Both the position numbers and the translations under genes were made by a program. From assembly GCF_014397785.1 (NCBI RefSeq), contig NZ_VZQQ01000010.1, forward strand, positions 206,490 to 270,489: a DNA stretch of 64,000 nucleotides, in the 5' to 3' direction. Below, piece by piece: positions 36,366-45,107 of the stretch (positions are counted from its first letter, which is position 1; the number at the start of each line of letters is the position of its first letter). The notes beneath the pieces were generated by a model, which saw only the letters and a list, made by a program, of their open reading frames with translations, was not told the origin of the DNA and did not search any database. This DNA comes from Paraburkholderia podalyriae. Lineage in GTDB: Bacteria > Pseudomonadota > Gammaproteobacteria > Burkholderiales > Burkholderiaceae.

Positions 36366-38483
36366 TCAGCCGCCCAACGCCGGATCGCTCATGCTCTGAC
36401 TGCCGGTCTCCACGTGACCCGCGAAGCGGCGCGCGAACGTCGGGTCGGTGTCGACGGTGATCGTCAGATCGTACCAGCCGTAGGCGTTGCGCAGATCGAG
36501 GTACACATTGTCGGTGTCGCCGCCGCGCACCGAATGCGTGATCACGTGGTTCGCGTCGTAGGCGTTGACGATCGTGAACTGGCAACGCGCGCTGCCGACG
36601 TTCTCGAGGCGCAGTTGCAGATTGCCGTTCGCGACATCGTAGCCTTCGGCGACGGCCGGTCGTGCGGTATCCGAACCATTCCACCCATTGCGCGCGACCA
36701 GCTTGCCCGCGAAGCGGCGCAGGAAACCATTCGGGCCGTGCACGCTGAAGTCGTAGCTGCCATCGGCATTGACCAGCAACGAGTCCTGCAGATGCTTGCC
36801 CGCTTCGACGGTATAGCTGCGCGGCGCGTCAGCGCTGTTCGCCGCGTACATGAGAAACACCGCGCCCGCGCGGCCCGTGTTGACGAAGCGCATCGCCAGC
36901 TTGCCGTTCGAACCTTCGTCGACGCGCACGAACAGTTCGTACGGCAACGCGCGCGCCGGGCGAACGCCCGGTTCCTGCTTCGGCACCGTCTGCACCGTCG
37001 GCGGTTGCGGCACGTAATCCGGGTGACGGTTCTGGTCGGGCGGCACGTAGCCGCTCGTGCTTGGCAGCGACGGCACCGAAGCGTTCGGATTCGCGAAGTT
37101 GAACGCCGAACTCAGATCGCCGCACACCGCGCGACGCCACGGCGTGATGTTCGATTCGCCGAGATTGTGCTGCTGGCCGAAGCGCTTTTCGATGAAGCGG
37201 ATTACCGACGTATGGTCGAACACTTCCGAGCACACGTAGCCGCCTTTGGACCACGGCGAGACCACCAGCATCGGCACGCGCGGTCCGAGCCCGTACGGCC
37301 CGGCGACGTTCTTCGCATCGCCGGCATAGATGTCGTGCGTGACGTTGACGGTCGACAGACCGTTCGCGCTCGACGCGGCCGCGAACGGCGCCGCGATGTG
37401 ATCGAAAAAGCCGTCGTTTTCGTCGTAGTTGATCAGCAGCACGGTCTTGCTCCACACGTCCGGGTTCGACGTGAGGATCTGCAGCACCTGATCGATGTAC
37501 CACGCGCCGTAGTTGGTGGGCCAGTTCGGATGCTCGCAGTACGCTTCGGGCGCGACGATCCACGACACTTGCGGAAGCGTGCCGTTTTGCATGTCGCGCT
37601 TCAGGATGTCGAAGTAGCCGTCGCCGTTCGCCGCGTTGGTGCCGGTTCGCGCGTTGTCGTACAGCGGGTTGCCCGGCTGCGCGTTGCGGTACTGGTTGAA
37701 ATAGAGCAGCGAGTTGTCGCCGTAGTTGCCGATGTAGGCGTTCTGCGTCCAGCCCCACGAACCGTTCGCGTCGAGCCCGGTTCCGATGTCTTGATAGATT
37801 TTCCACGAGATGCCCGCGTTTTGCAGCACTTCGGGGTAGGTCGACCAGCCGTAGCCGAGTTCCGAATTGTCGATCACCGGACCGCCGCCGCTGCCGTCGT
37901 TGCCGACCCAGCCGCTCCACATGTAGTAGCGGTTCGGATCGGTCGGGCCCATCAGCGAGCAGTGATACGCGTCGCAGATCGTGAATGCGTCGGCGAGCTG
38001 ATAGTGGAACGGGATGTCGTCGCGGGTCAGGTAAGCCATCGTGGTCGCGCCTTTCGATGGCACCCACTGATCGTTGCGGCCGCCGTTCCATGCCGCGTGC
38101 GTGGTGCCCCAGTCGTGCGCGAGATCCTGTAGGAATTGCAGACCGAGGTTCGGCGCGGCGGGACGGAACGGCAGCACGTAGCTGGCGCCGGCGGTGTCGG
38201 TGGTGAGCGGCTGATACCACACCGGCTGGCCGTTCGCGAGGTTGATCGCGCGCGTGTCGCCGAAGCCGCGCACGCCTTTGAGCGTGCCGAAGTAGTGGTC
38301 GAACGAGCGGTTCTCCTGCATCAGCACGACGATGTGCTCGACGTCGCGGATCGTGCCGGTCCGGTTGTTGGCCGGAATCGCGAGCGCATTGCGGATGCCC
38401 GGCGGCAGCATGCTTAGCGCGGTGAAGGAACCGGCGGCTTGCGCGGCCGAGCGCAGAAAATCACGGCGATTGTTTGAGGTCAT
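36366..38483 (-). CDS. phosphocholine-specific phospholipase C, Tat-exported
   Basis: A 705-residue secreted phospholipase C of the non-haemolytic/haemolytic PlcN/PlcH type, which cleaves phosphatidylcholine or sphingomyelin. The N-terminus NNRRDFLRSAAQAAGSF is a twin-arginine signal. The catalytic domain (about 40-470) has HIVVLMQENRSFDHYFG, including the Asn/His metal-site region, and YDENDGFFDHIAAP near 345. Two C-terminal DUF756 repeats follow (about 520-610 and 625-700). ATG 38483 was chosen because it starts the Tat signal. It probably acts in phosphate or choline scavenging. A small lipoprotein gene lies 120 bases upstream on the same strand. Confidence 0.95.
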   Translation of the reverse strand: MTSNNRRDFLRSAAQAAGSFTALSMLPPGIRNALAIPANNRTGTIRDVEHIVVLMQENRSFDHYFGTLKGVRGFGDTRAINLANGQPVWYQPLTTDTAGASYVLPFRPAAPNLGLQFLQDLAHDWGTTHAAWNGGRNDQWVPSKGATTMAYLTRDDIPFHYQLADAFTICDAYHCSLMGPTDPNRYYMWSGWVGNDGSGGGPVIDNSELGYGWSTYPEVLQNAGISWKIYQDIGTGLDANGSWGWTQNAYIGNYGDNSLLYFNQYRNAQPGNPLYDNARTGTNAANGDGYFDILKRDMQNGTLPQVSWIVAPEAYCEHPNWPTNYGAWYIDQVLQILTSNPDVWSKTVLLINYDENDGFFDHIAAPFAAASSANGLSTVNVTHDIYAGDAKNVAGPYGLGPRVPMLVVSPWSKGGYVCSEVFDHTSVIRFIEKRFGQQHNLGESNITPWRRAVCGDLSSAFNFANPNASVPSLPSTSGYVPPDQNRHPDYVPQPPTVQTVPKQEPGVRPARALPYELFVRVDEGSNGKLAMRFVNTGRAGAVFLMYAANSADAPRSYTVEAGKHLQDSLLVNADGSYDFSVHGPNGFLRRFAGKLVARNGWNGSDTARPAVAEGYDVANGNLQLRLENVGSARCQFTIVNAYDANHVITHSVRGGDTDNVYLDLRNAYGWYDLTITVDTDPTFARRFAGHVETGSQSMSDPALGG

Positions 38484-38603
38484 GGTTGTGGCTTTGATCT
38501 TCGGTGGACGAGAACGGCACGGGGACAAGGAATTGCGGTACTGGAACGGCGCTGCTGCGTCGGCCGCGCGAAGCCAGGCTAGCGGCCGCGCGCGGCGCGA
38601 TTG

Positions 38604-38915
38604 TCAATCGACGCTATGGATGACGGGGCTGGCCAGCGGCGGCGAGGTGGCGGACATCGCCGTGGCGGCTTCGGACGCGGGCGCCGCCGGTGTCTGGACC
38701 GTCAGCGTGGGCGGCGCGGAGTCGGCCGGCGGCGTGGCGTTCGATGGGTCGCCGGGGTTAGCGGCGGCATGCCCTGTGGAACTGATCGTAGTCGTGCTGG
38801 CGGGCGGGTCGTCGTTGCTGCATGCGCTCGCCAGCGCGCACAGCGCGATGACGGCCACAGCGAGCGTCAATCGTTTGCGCCGCGGCGCACGGATCGGCTT
38901 CGACACGAAGGGCAT
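38604..38915 (-). CDS. small putative lipoprotein, unknown family
   Basis: A 103-residue protein with a basic start (RAPRRKRL), hydrophobic stretch LTLAVAVIALCALASAC and a cysteine at the expected lipobox place, although the -3 residue is Ala rather than Leu. The rest is a low-complexity Ala/Pro/Ser/Thr linker (SNDDPPASTTTISS onward), like the spacer of a surface lipoprotein without a folded domain. GGAGA lies 8 bases before the ATG. It is on the same strand as the phospholipase C gene; a link in function is unproven. Confidence 0.55.
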   Translation of the reverse strand: MPFVSKPIRAPRRKRLTLAVAVIALCALASACSNDDPPASTTTISSTGHAAANPGDPSNATPPADSAPPTLTVQTPAAPASEAATAMSATSPPLASPVIHSVD

Positions 38916-39036
38916 GGCACTGTCTCCGGGCGGGGAAGGGATGCCTCGCCATCGATGTGCCGAGGTCAGCGATGCCGCAGCATAATCGCCGATCCATGTA
39001 ATTTTTATGAAGTATCGGTAACAGGCAGGGTGCCGC

Positions 39037-39897
39037 TTATCGGTGCGCGCGCACGAACGCCGCGATCGCGTCGTTGAGCGCGGCGGGCGCGTCGCGATGC
39101 GGCGAGTGTCCGCATGCGTCGAGCTTGACGAGTTGCGCGTGCGGCACTTGCGCGGCGATCGTGTCGACTTGCGCCATCGTGCCGTAGTTGTCGTCGTGGC
39201 CCTGGATCGCGAGCAGCGGTCGACGGATCGGCGCGAGCGCCTCGACGATCGACCACCGCCTGAACTCGGGATCGAGCCAGACATCGTTCCAGCCGTAGAA
39301 CGCGGAATCGACGTCCGCGTGATAGCGCGCGAGCTTCGCGCGTAAATCGGTAGTTTCGTAAAGCTGTTTTGTTTGGGCGATGCTTTGCACCGAGATGTCT
39401 TCAACGAAGACGTGCGGCGCCATCACGACCGCGCCCGCGAGCGCATCGGGAAAGAGCGCCGCGTATAGCAGCGCGATCGACGCGCCGTCGCTATGGCCGA
39501 TCACCCACATGCGCTGGCGTTGCCGCAGGTCGACATCGAGCGCGTCGAGCAGGGCGGGGAGGATATCGCGCGCCTGCGCGGTCAAGAAATCGACCGGCCA
39601 TTTGTCGCGAGGCGCACGCGGTGTCGAGAGGCCGTAGCCGGGCCGCGAGTAGACGAGCCCGCGCATGCCGAGACGCTCGCACAACGTCTGCGGCCAGTCG
39701 CGCCACATCGCGATCGAGCCGAGACCTTCGTGCAGGAATACCGCGATCGGCGGATCGTCCGCCTGAGCATTCGCGTGCTCGTCGACCCAGCGGTACTCGA
39801 TGCGCAGCGGCCCATGCGACGCGGTGGCGGGCAGTTCGGCAAAGCTGCTGGCGGCACTCGCGCGGGGAGCAGCAGCGGCGGTAGCTCGGCTCTGCAT
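39037..39897 (-). CDS. alpha/beta hydrolase in the bclA operon
   Basis: A 286-residue alpha/beta hydrolase with oxyanion region AVFLHEGLGSIAMW near 53, nucleophile elbow GHSDGASIA near 125 (GxSxG), acid candidate in IQGHDDNYG near 240 and catalytic His in DACGHSPHRD near 265. ATG 39897 is preceded by AGGTGA, which overlaps the end of bclA 11 bases upstream, so the gene is in the bclA-led minus-strand operon. A role as thioesterase or lactonase relieving dead-end CoA products of the box pathway is inference. Confidence 0.85.
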   Translation of the reverse strand: MQSRATAAAAPRASAASSFAELPATASHGPLRIEYRWVDEHANAQADDPPIAVFLHEGLGSIAMWRDWPQTLCERLGMRGLVYSRPGYGLSTPRAPRDKWPVDFLTAQARDILPALLDALDVDLRQRQRMWVIGHSDGASIALLYAALFPDALAGAVVMAPHVFVEDISVQSIAQTKQLYETTDLRAKLARYHADVDSAFYGWNDVWLDPEFRRWSIVEALAPIRRPLLAIQGHDDNYGTMAQVDTIAAQVPHAQLVKLDACGHSPHRDAPAALNDAIAAFVRAHR

Positions 39898-39908
39898 CAA
39901 TGAATCAC

Positions 39909-41498
39909 CTATGACTGTTCGCGCAGCTTGAAGCGTTGAATCTTGCCGGTGGCGGTTTTCGGCAGATCGTCGGCGAACACGATATCGCGCGGGTACTTGT
40001 GCGGCGCGAGCCGCTCCTTGACGAAGACCTTCAGTTCGTCCGCGAGCACGTCGGACGGCATGAAGTCGCGCTTGAGCACGACGAACGCGCGCGTTTTCAC
40101 GAGCCCGTCATGATCGACGCCGACCACCGCGGCCTCGAGCACCGCGGGATGCGCGACGAGCACCATCTCGACCTCGACTGGCGACACGTACTGGCCGCTC
40201 ACTTTCAGCATGTCGTCACTGCGGCCCGCGTAGACATAGCAGCCGTTCGCGAGACGCCGATATTTGTCGCCGCTTCTGATCCATTCGCCGAGAAAGGTCG
40301 CGCGCGTTTCCTCGCGATTGCTCCAGTACATCAGCGCCGCGCTCGGCCCCTTGATGAACAGATCGCCGACTTCGCCATCGGGTACCGGCCGCCCCGCTTC
40401 GTCGCGCAACTCGACTTCGTAGCCCGGCACGGGGCGCCCGGTCGTGCCGTATTCGACTTCGCCCGCGCGATTCGACAGGAAGATGTGCAGCATTTCCGTC
40501 GAGCCGATGCCATCGAGAATCTCGGCGCCGAAGTGCGCGGTGAAGCGTTCGCCGACGTCGCGCGGCAACGCCTCGCCCGCCGACGCGCACACGCGTATCG
40601 CGACGTCGGCGCGCGCGGGCAGATTGGGCGACACCAGCATGTTCGCGTACAAGGTCGGGACCCCGTAGAACACGGTCGGACGATGCCGGACGAGGCGCGC
40701 GAAGATCGCATCGGCGCTCGGGCGCTCGGCCATCAGGATCGCGGTCGCGCCAACCGACAGCGGAAACGTCAGCGCGTTGCCGAGCCCATACGCAAAGAAC
40801 AGTTTCGCCGCCGAGAACACCACGTCGCTCTCGACGATGCCGAGCACCGGCTTCGCATACAGTTCGGCGGTCCAGTACAGATTCGCGTGCGTGTGGACGG
40901 TGCCTTTCGGCTTGCCGGTCGAGCCCGACGAATAGAGCCAGAACGCGATGTCGTCCGCGTTGCTCGCACAGCCCTTGGCCGCGGGCGCTGCGGCGTCGAC
41001 CAGCGTTTCGAAGCGAGGCGGGGCAAGCGGCGCCTCGGCGGAGCTGGCAGGCTGCGAGACGATCAGCTGGCAGCCGTCGTCGTCGCTGCTGCACAGCGCG
41101 TCCGTCACGTGAGGTAGCAGCGGTTGCGAAACGATGACCGCTCGCGCATGGCTATGCGTCAGCATGTACGTATAGTCGGCGGCGCTCAGCAGGGTATTCG
41201 CGACGACCGGTACGATGCCGGCGTACAGCGCACCAAGAAACGCGACCGGCAGCGATACGGTGTCGAGCATCACGAGCAGCACGCGCTCCTCGGGATGCAC
41301 ACCCAGCGCGCGCAGTGCGGTGGCGCAGCGCCGCGCGCGTTGTTCCAGCTCGCCGTAGGTCATCGCGCCGTGGTCGTCGATATAGGCGAGCTTGCTCGCG
41401 CGCGCTTCGTTCAACTGGAACAGATGCGTCGCGAAGTTGAACAGCGGGGGCGGCGGCGCGACCGGCTGCGGCGCGCTCGTTTCCTGCAGGGCTTCCAT
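39909..41498 (-). CDS. bclA: benzoate-CoA ligase
   Basis: A 529-residue adenylate-forming ligase of the benzoate-CoA ligase family, the entry step of the box pathway (benzoate + ATP + CoA to benzoyl-CoA). It has FNFATHLFQLNEARASKLAY at the start, P-loop YSSGSTGKPKGTVHTH near 190, DGIGSTEMLHIFLSNRAGEV near 330 (aryl-CoA ligase signature), SGDKYRRLANGCYVYAGRSD and the C-terminal Lys in LPKTATGKIQRFKLRE. AGGAGA stands 5 bases before the ATG. It lies in an operon with DUF4863 upstream and the hydrolase downstream, next to boxRCBA. Confidence 0.95.
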   Translation of the reverse strand: MEALQETSAPQPVAPPPPLFNFATHLFQLNEARASKLAYIDDHGAMTYGELEQRARRCATALRALGVHPEERVLLVMLDTVSLPVAFLGALYAGIVPVVANTLLSAADYTYMLTHSHARAVIVSQPLLPHVTDALCSSDDDGCQLIVSQPASSAEAPLAPPRFETLVDAAAPAAKGCASNADDIAFWLYSSGSTGKPKGTVHTHANLYWTAELYAKPVLGIVESDVVFSAAKLFFAYGLGNALTFPLSVGATAILMAERPSADAIFARLVRHRPTVFYGVPTLYANMLVSPNLPARADVAIRVCASAGEALPRDVGERFTAHFGAEILDGIGSTEMLHIFLSNRAGEVEYGTTGRPVPGYEVELRDEAGRPVPDGEVGDLFIKGPSAALMYWSNREETRATFLGEWIRSGDKYRRLANGCYVYAGRSDDMLKVSGQYVSPVEVEMVLVAHPAVLEAAVVGVDHDGLVKTRAFVVLKRDFMPSDVLADELKVFVKERLAPHKYPRDIVFADDLPKTATGKIQRFKLREQS

Positions 41499-41571
41499 AT
41501 GTCTCCTCCATCCGTGGGCACGGTCCGGCTGTTGTTTGCTCGTGATCCGCTCGATGCTTGCCAGTCGCTCC

Positions 41572-42039
41572 TCACGCGCGCGTGAATTCGATCGCCCCTT
41601 GCGGCAGCAGATACAGCACCAGCGCCTGGCCGTTCGCGACCGTCGGACGATGCGCCGAGCCGGGGCCGTACACGCACCAGCCGGCTGGGTGGCCGTCGAA
41701 CGTCGCGCCTGCGGTGAGCGGCATGATCAGATCGATTTCGCCGTGCGGATGGACGTGGTGCGGACCGACAATGTCCTGCATGTCGACGACGTCGACGGAA
41801 AAGCCATGCGTGTCGGGCAGCGCGTTGAAGATGCGGCCGTAGCGGATGCCGCCGGCCGCCCGGTTGCACAGCCAGCCTTCGGCGACGCCGTTGCGACAGG
41901 CGTTTGCCAGTTCGTCGAAGGTGGGACTGTCGGCGGGCCAGGTGTCGTTCAGCCAGGTCGCGAGCGAATCGTCGAGCGGCCGCCCGGCGAGTTGCCCAGT
42001 GACGCCTGCGATCAGGCGCTGGAATTCCTGTGCGGACAT
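41572..42039 (-). CDS. DUF4863, cupin-like protein of the benzoate cluster
   Basis: A 155-residue soluble protein, first gene of the bclA operon. Residues 92-111 read GPHHVHPHGEIDLIMPLTAG, close to cupin motif 1 with candidate ligands His95, His97 and Glu101, and residues 124-136 (YGPGSAHRPTVAN) resemble cupin motif 2 with His130. I recall the family (DUF4863) only as an uncharacterised companion of box clusters. A metal-dependent enzyme or sensor for a pathway CoA ester is inference. GGAGG lies a few bases before ATG 42039. The preceding 5' leader is about 100 bases. Confidence 0.8.
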   Translation of the reverse strand: MSAQEFQRLIAGVTGQLAGRPLDDSLATWLNDTWPADSPTFDELANACRNGVAEGWLCNRAAGGIRYGRIFNALPDTHGFSVDVVDMQDIVGPHHVHPHGEIDLIMPLTAGATFDGHPAGWCVYGPGSAHRPTVANGQALVLYLLPQGAIEFTRA

Positions 42040-42147
42040 GCGAGCCTCCAGAAGCGCTCACGCGTGTTGCGGCGCTGTCTGCGTGACGCCGCCGGAACGC
42101 CAGGCGACGCATGACTGTGTTTGTGATTCGATCAGCTTTTGGCGAAA

Positions 42148-42188
42148 ATTAAACCGTTCACCTGATGCGTGTCAAGCACTATAGTACA
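42148..42188. promoter_or_regulatory. divergent boxR / bclA-operon promoters with BoxR operator candidate
   Basis: Minus strand: TTGACA (42170-42175), 16-base spacer, TTTAAT (42148-42153), a strong promoter for DUF4863-bclA. Plus strand: TTCACC (42157-42162), 17-base spacer, TATAGT (42180-42185) for boxR. The near-palindrome AGCACTATAGTACA (42175-42188) covers the boxR -10 box and abuts the bclA -35 box. It differs at only three positions from the palindrome in front of boxC. BoxR is known as a benzoyl-CoA-responsive repressor in Azoarcus; this site as its operator is inference. Confidence 0.65.
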
Positions 42189-42215
42189 TGTATCGAAGTC
42201 ACGAGGTCGCAAAAC

Positions 42216-43217
42216 ATGAATCAAAAGTACCCTCCCGCACCGTTGGACGAAGCCGCCGACGACGCAGCCCGCGTCGAACGCCCCCAGCGCGCGGGTGAGC
42301 GCACGGCCGAACGTGGCGGCGAGCGTGAAGAGCGCGACCCGTTCCTGACCGCGATGGGCGAGCGCGTGCGTCTGCTGCGCGCGCGCCGCGGCATGACGCG
42401 CAAGACGCTGGCGGCCGAAACCGGTTTGTCGGAGCGACATCTGGCGAACCTTGAATCGGGCGTCGGGAATGCGTCGGTGCTGGTGCTGCGGCAGCTCGCG
42501 ATCACGCTGAACTGCCCGCTCGCCGAGGTGATCGGCGATGAGACCACCGCGTCCGCCGAATGGCTATTGATTCGCGAGCTGCTGCAGGGCCGCGACCAGG
42601 CGGCGCTGCAACGTGCGCGCATCGCGCTCGCGGAGATGTTCGCGCAGGCGCCGCGCGACCCGCACCGCAACGACCGCATCGCGCTGATCGGCCTGCGTGG
42701 CGCCGGCAAGTCGACGCTCGGACGCATGCTCGCGCAGGAGCGCAAGGTGCCGTTCATCGAGCTGACGCGCGTGATCGAACAGCTCGCGGGCTGTCCGCCG
42801 TCGGAGATCCATTCGCTGTACGGCGCGAGCGCGTATCGACGTTACGAGCATCGTGCGCTCGAGGCGGTGGTCCATGAGCATTCGCACGCGGTGATCGCGT
42901 CGCCGGGAGGGCTCGTGTCGGAATCGGGCACGTTCAACGTGCTGCTGTCGCGCTGCTTCACCGTGTGGCTGCAGGCGACGCCCGACGAGCATATGCGCCG
43001 CGTCGTCGCGCAAGGCGATCTGCGGCCGATGTCCGGCAACCGCGAGGCGATGGACGACCTGAAGCGCATCCTCGCCGGGCGCGCCGAGCTATACGGGCGC
43101 GCGGACATGACGTTCGACACCAGCGAGAAGACGCTCGCCGATGCCTACCTGCAGTTGCGGGACCGTCTCGCCGCGCGTCTCGCGGCGCAAGCGCCCGACG
43201 AAGCGCGCTTGAACTGA
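42216..43217 (+). CDS. boxR: BoxR, benzoyl-CoA-responsive HTH regulator fused to shikimate-kinase-like domain
   Basis: A 333-residue fusion. Residues 45-110 are an XRE-type helix-turn-helix (GERVRLLRARRGMTRKTLA, LSERHLANLESGVGNAS). Residues 155-325 are shikimate-kinase-like with Walker A LIGLRGAGKSTLG near 158. This is the BoxR/BzdR architecture, where the kinase-like domain binds benzoyl-CoA rather than phosphorylating shikimate. ATG 42216 was chosen over 42165 because the latter lies upstream of the predicted -10 box. It stands between the bclA and boxC units and probably represses both. Confidence 0.95.
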   Translation: MNQKYPPAPLDEAADDAARVERPQRAGERTAERGGEREERDPFLTAMGERVRLLRARRGMTRKTLAAETGLSERHLANLESGVGNASVLVLRQLAITLNCPLAEVIGDETTASAEWLLIRELLQGRDQAALQRARIALAEMFAQAPRDPHRNDRIALIGLRGAGKSTLGRMLAQERKVPFIELTRVIEQLAGCPPSEIHSLYGASAYRRYEHRALEAVVHEHSHAVIASPGGLVSESGTFNVLLSRCFTVWLQATPDEHMRRVVAQGDLRPMSGNREAMDDLKRILAGRAELYGRADMTFDTSEKTLADAYLQLRDRLAARLAAQAPDEARLN

Positions 43218-43276
43218 CGAGGCGCACACGCCAGGGTTTCCCCGTAAAAGGCATTAAAGTGCTTTGCGTGGATAAT

Positions 43277-43313
43277 GACGATGCACTATTGTGCAATCAC
43301 AGATTGCATCGTC
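43277..43313 (+). promoter_or_regulatory. palindromic operator region upstream of boxC
   Basis: The palindrome TGCACTATTGTGCA (43282-43295) lies inside a larger inverted repeat, GACGATGCA (43277-43285) with TGCATCGTC (43305-43313), 18 bases before the boxC start. GATAAT (43271-43276) is a -10-like box immediately upstream, but no clear -35 is seen. The core matches the site at the boxR promoter, so BoxR binding here is a strong inference. Confidence 0.6.
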
Positions 43314-43330
43314 CAGTCAGGAGACGCCCC

Positions 43331-45010
43331 ATGTCCACAGCACCCCCCGCCGTTGCTCAGGCCGCGCCGGTCGACTACCGCACCGATCCGTCGCAGTACC
43401 AGCACTGGAAGCTCAGCTTCAACGGTCCGGTCGCGACGCTCGGCCTCGACATCGCCGAGGACGGCGGCATTCGCGACGGCTACAAGCTGAAGCTCAATTC
43501 GTATGATCTCGGCGTCGATATCGAGCTGCACGACGCGATTCAGCGCATTCGCTTCGAGCATCCGGAAGTCCGCACGGTGGTGGTGACGAGCCTGAAGGAT
43601 CGAGTGTTCTGCTCGGGCGCGAATATCTTCATGCTGGGGCTGTCGTCGCACGCATGGAAGGTCAACTTCTGCAAGTTCACGAACGAAACCCGCAACGGGC
43701 TGGAAGACGCGTCACGCCATTCGGGTCTGAAGTTTCTCGCCGCGGTGAACGGTGCCTGCGCGGGCGGCGGTTATGAACTCGCGCTCGCCTGCGACGAAAT
43801 CTATCTGATCGACGATCGTTCCTCTTCGGTGTCGCTGCCGGAAGTGCCGCTGCTCGGCGTGCTGCCCGGCACCGGCGGACTCACGCGCGTGACCGATAAG
43901 CGCAAGGTGCGCCACGATCGCGCGGATATCTTCTGCACGGTGGTCGAGGGCGTGCGCGGCGAACGCGCGAAGGCCTGGCGTCTCGTCGACGAAGTCGTGA
44001 AGCCGAACCGGTTCGAAGAGGCGATTCAGGCACGCGCGCTCGAACTGGCCGCGCACAGCGATCGTCCAGCCGGAGCGCCAGGCGTCGCGCTCGCGCGCAT
44101 CGAACGCACGGATCGCGAAGATGGCATCGGCTATCGAACGGTCGACGTCACGATCGATCGCGCGAAACGGGTGGCGACCTTCACCGCGCGCGCGCCGCAC
44201 ACCGAGCAACCGGGCGAACTCGCCGCGATCGTCGCGGCCGGCGCGAACTGGTGGCCGCTGCAATTCGCGCGCGAACTCGACGACGCGATCCTGTCGATGC
44301 GCACCAACGCGCTCGACATCGGCACCTGGGTGTTCAAGACCGAAGGCGACGCGCGCCACCTGCTCGCGGTCGACGCGACGCTGCTGCAGCACAAGGATCA
44401 CTGGTTCGTGCGCGAAACGATCGGCATGCTGCGCCGCACGCTCGCGCGCATCGATGTGTCGTCGCGCTCCGTCTTTACGCTGGTCGAAGCTGGCTCATGC
44501 TTTGCCGGTACGTTCGCTGAACTCGCGTTCGCCGCCGATCGCACCTACATGGCCGCGCTGCCCGAGAACGAGGACGAGGAGCCGGCGATCACGCTGACGG
44601 AAGTCAACTTCGGTCTGTATCCGATGGTCACGCATCAATCCCGGCTCGCGCGACGCTTCTACGAAGAAGCCGAGCCGCTCGACGCAGTACGCGCGCTGAT
44701 CGGCCAGCCGGTCAAGGCGCTCGACGCCGAGCGGCTCGGTCTCGTCACCGCGTCGCCGGACGACATCGATTGGGCTGATGAAATCCGCATCGCGCTCGAG
44801 GAGCGCGCGGCGATGTCGCCCGATGCATTGACGGGCCTCGAAGCGAATCTGCGCTTCAACGGGCCGGAGACGATGGAGACGCGCATTTTCGGCCGTCTGA
44901 GCGCCTGGCAGAACTGGATTTTCAACCGGCCGAACGCAGTGGGCGAGAAAGGTGCGCTCAAGGTGTACGGCAAGGGCAGCAAGGCGCAATTCGATGTGTC
45001 GCGCGTGTGA
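43331..45010 (+). CDS. boxC: benzoyl-CoA-dihydrodiol lyase (2,3-epoxybenzoyl-CoA dihydrolase)
   Basis: A 559-residue enoyl-CoA-hydratase-related enzyme that hydrolytically opens the ring of 2,3-epoxybenzoyl-CoA, giving 3,4-dehydroadipyl-CoA semialdehyde and formate. Two crotonase-like regions are seen: about 60-260 (TSLKDRVFCSGANIFMLGL, AAVNGACAGGGYELALACDE) and about 320-520 (VEAGSCFAGTFAELAFAADR). It starts MSTAPPAVAQAAPVDYRTDP, close to other BoxC proteins. AGGAGACG precedes the ATG. First gene of the boxCBA operon. Confidence 0.96.
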   Translation: MSTAPPAVAQAAPVDYRTDPSQYQHWKLSFNGPVATLGLDIAEDGGIRDGYKLKLNSYDLGVDIELHDAIQRIRFEHPEVRTVVVTSLKDRVFCSGANIFMLGLSSHAWKVNFCKFTNETRNGLEDASRHSGLKFLAAVNGACAGGGYELALACDEIYLIDDRSSSVSLPEVPLLGVLPGTGGLTRVTDKRKVRHDRADIFCTVVEGVRGERAKAWRLVDEVVKPNRFEEAIQARALELAAHSDRPAGAPGVALARIERTDREDGIGYRTVDVTIDRAKRVATFTARAPHTEQPGELAAIVAAGANWWPLQFARELDDAILSMRTNALDIGTWVFKTEGDARHLLAVDATLLQHKDHWFVRETIGMLRRTLARIDVSSRSVFTLVEAGSCFAGTFAELAFAADRTYMAALPENEDEEPAITLTEVNFGLYPMVTHQSRLARRFYEEAEPLDAVRALIGQPVKALDAERLGLVTASPDDIDWADEIRIALEERAAMSPDALTGLEANLRFNGPETMETRIFGRLSAWQNWIFNRPNAVGEKGALKVYGKGSKAQFDVSRV

Positions 45011-45107
45011 GATGCGCCGCGCTCACTCCGACTGAACGACGCCGCTTGCCGATACGCGCCTCACGCCAGTGCAGCTTTCGAATAGAAACCGTCCCAGGGA
45101 ACCGACC

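Noticed and set aside
36414..38132. 572-codon plus-strand open frame opposite the phospholipase C gene
   Set aside because: Antisense shadow; the minus-strand gene has a Tat signal and conserved catalytic motifs.
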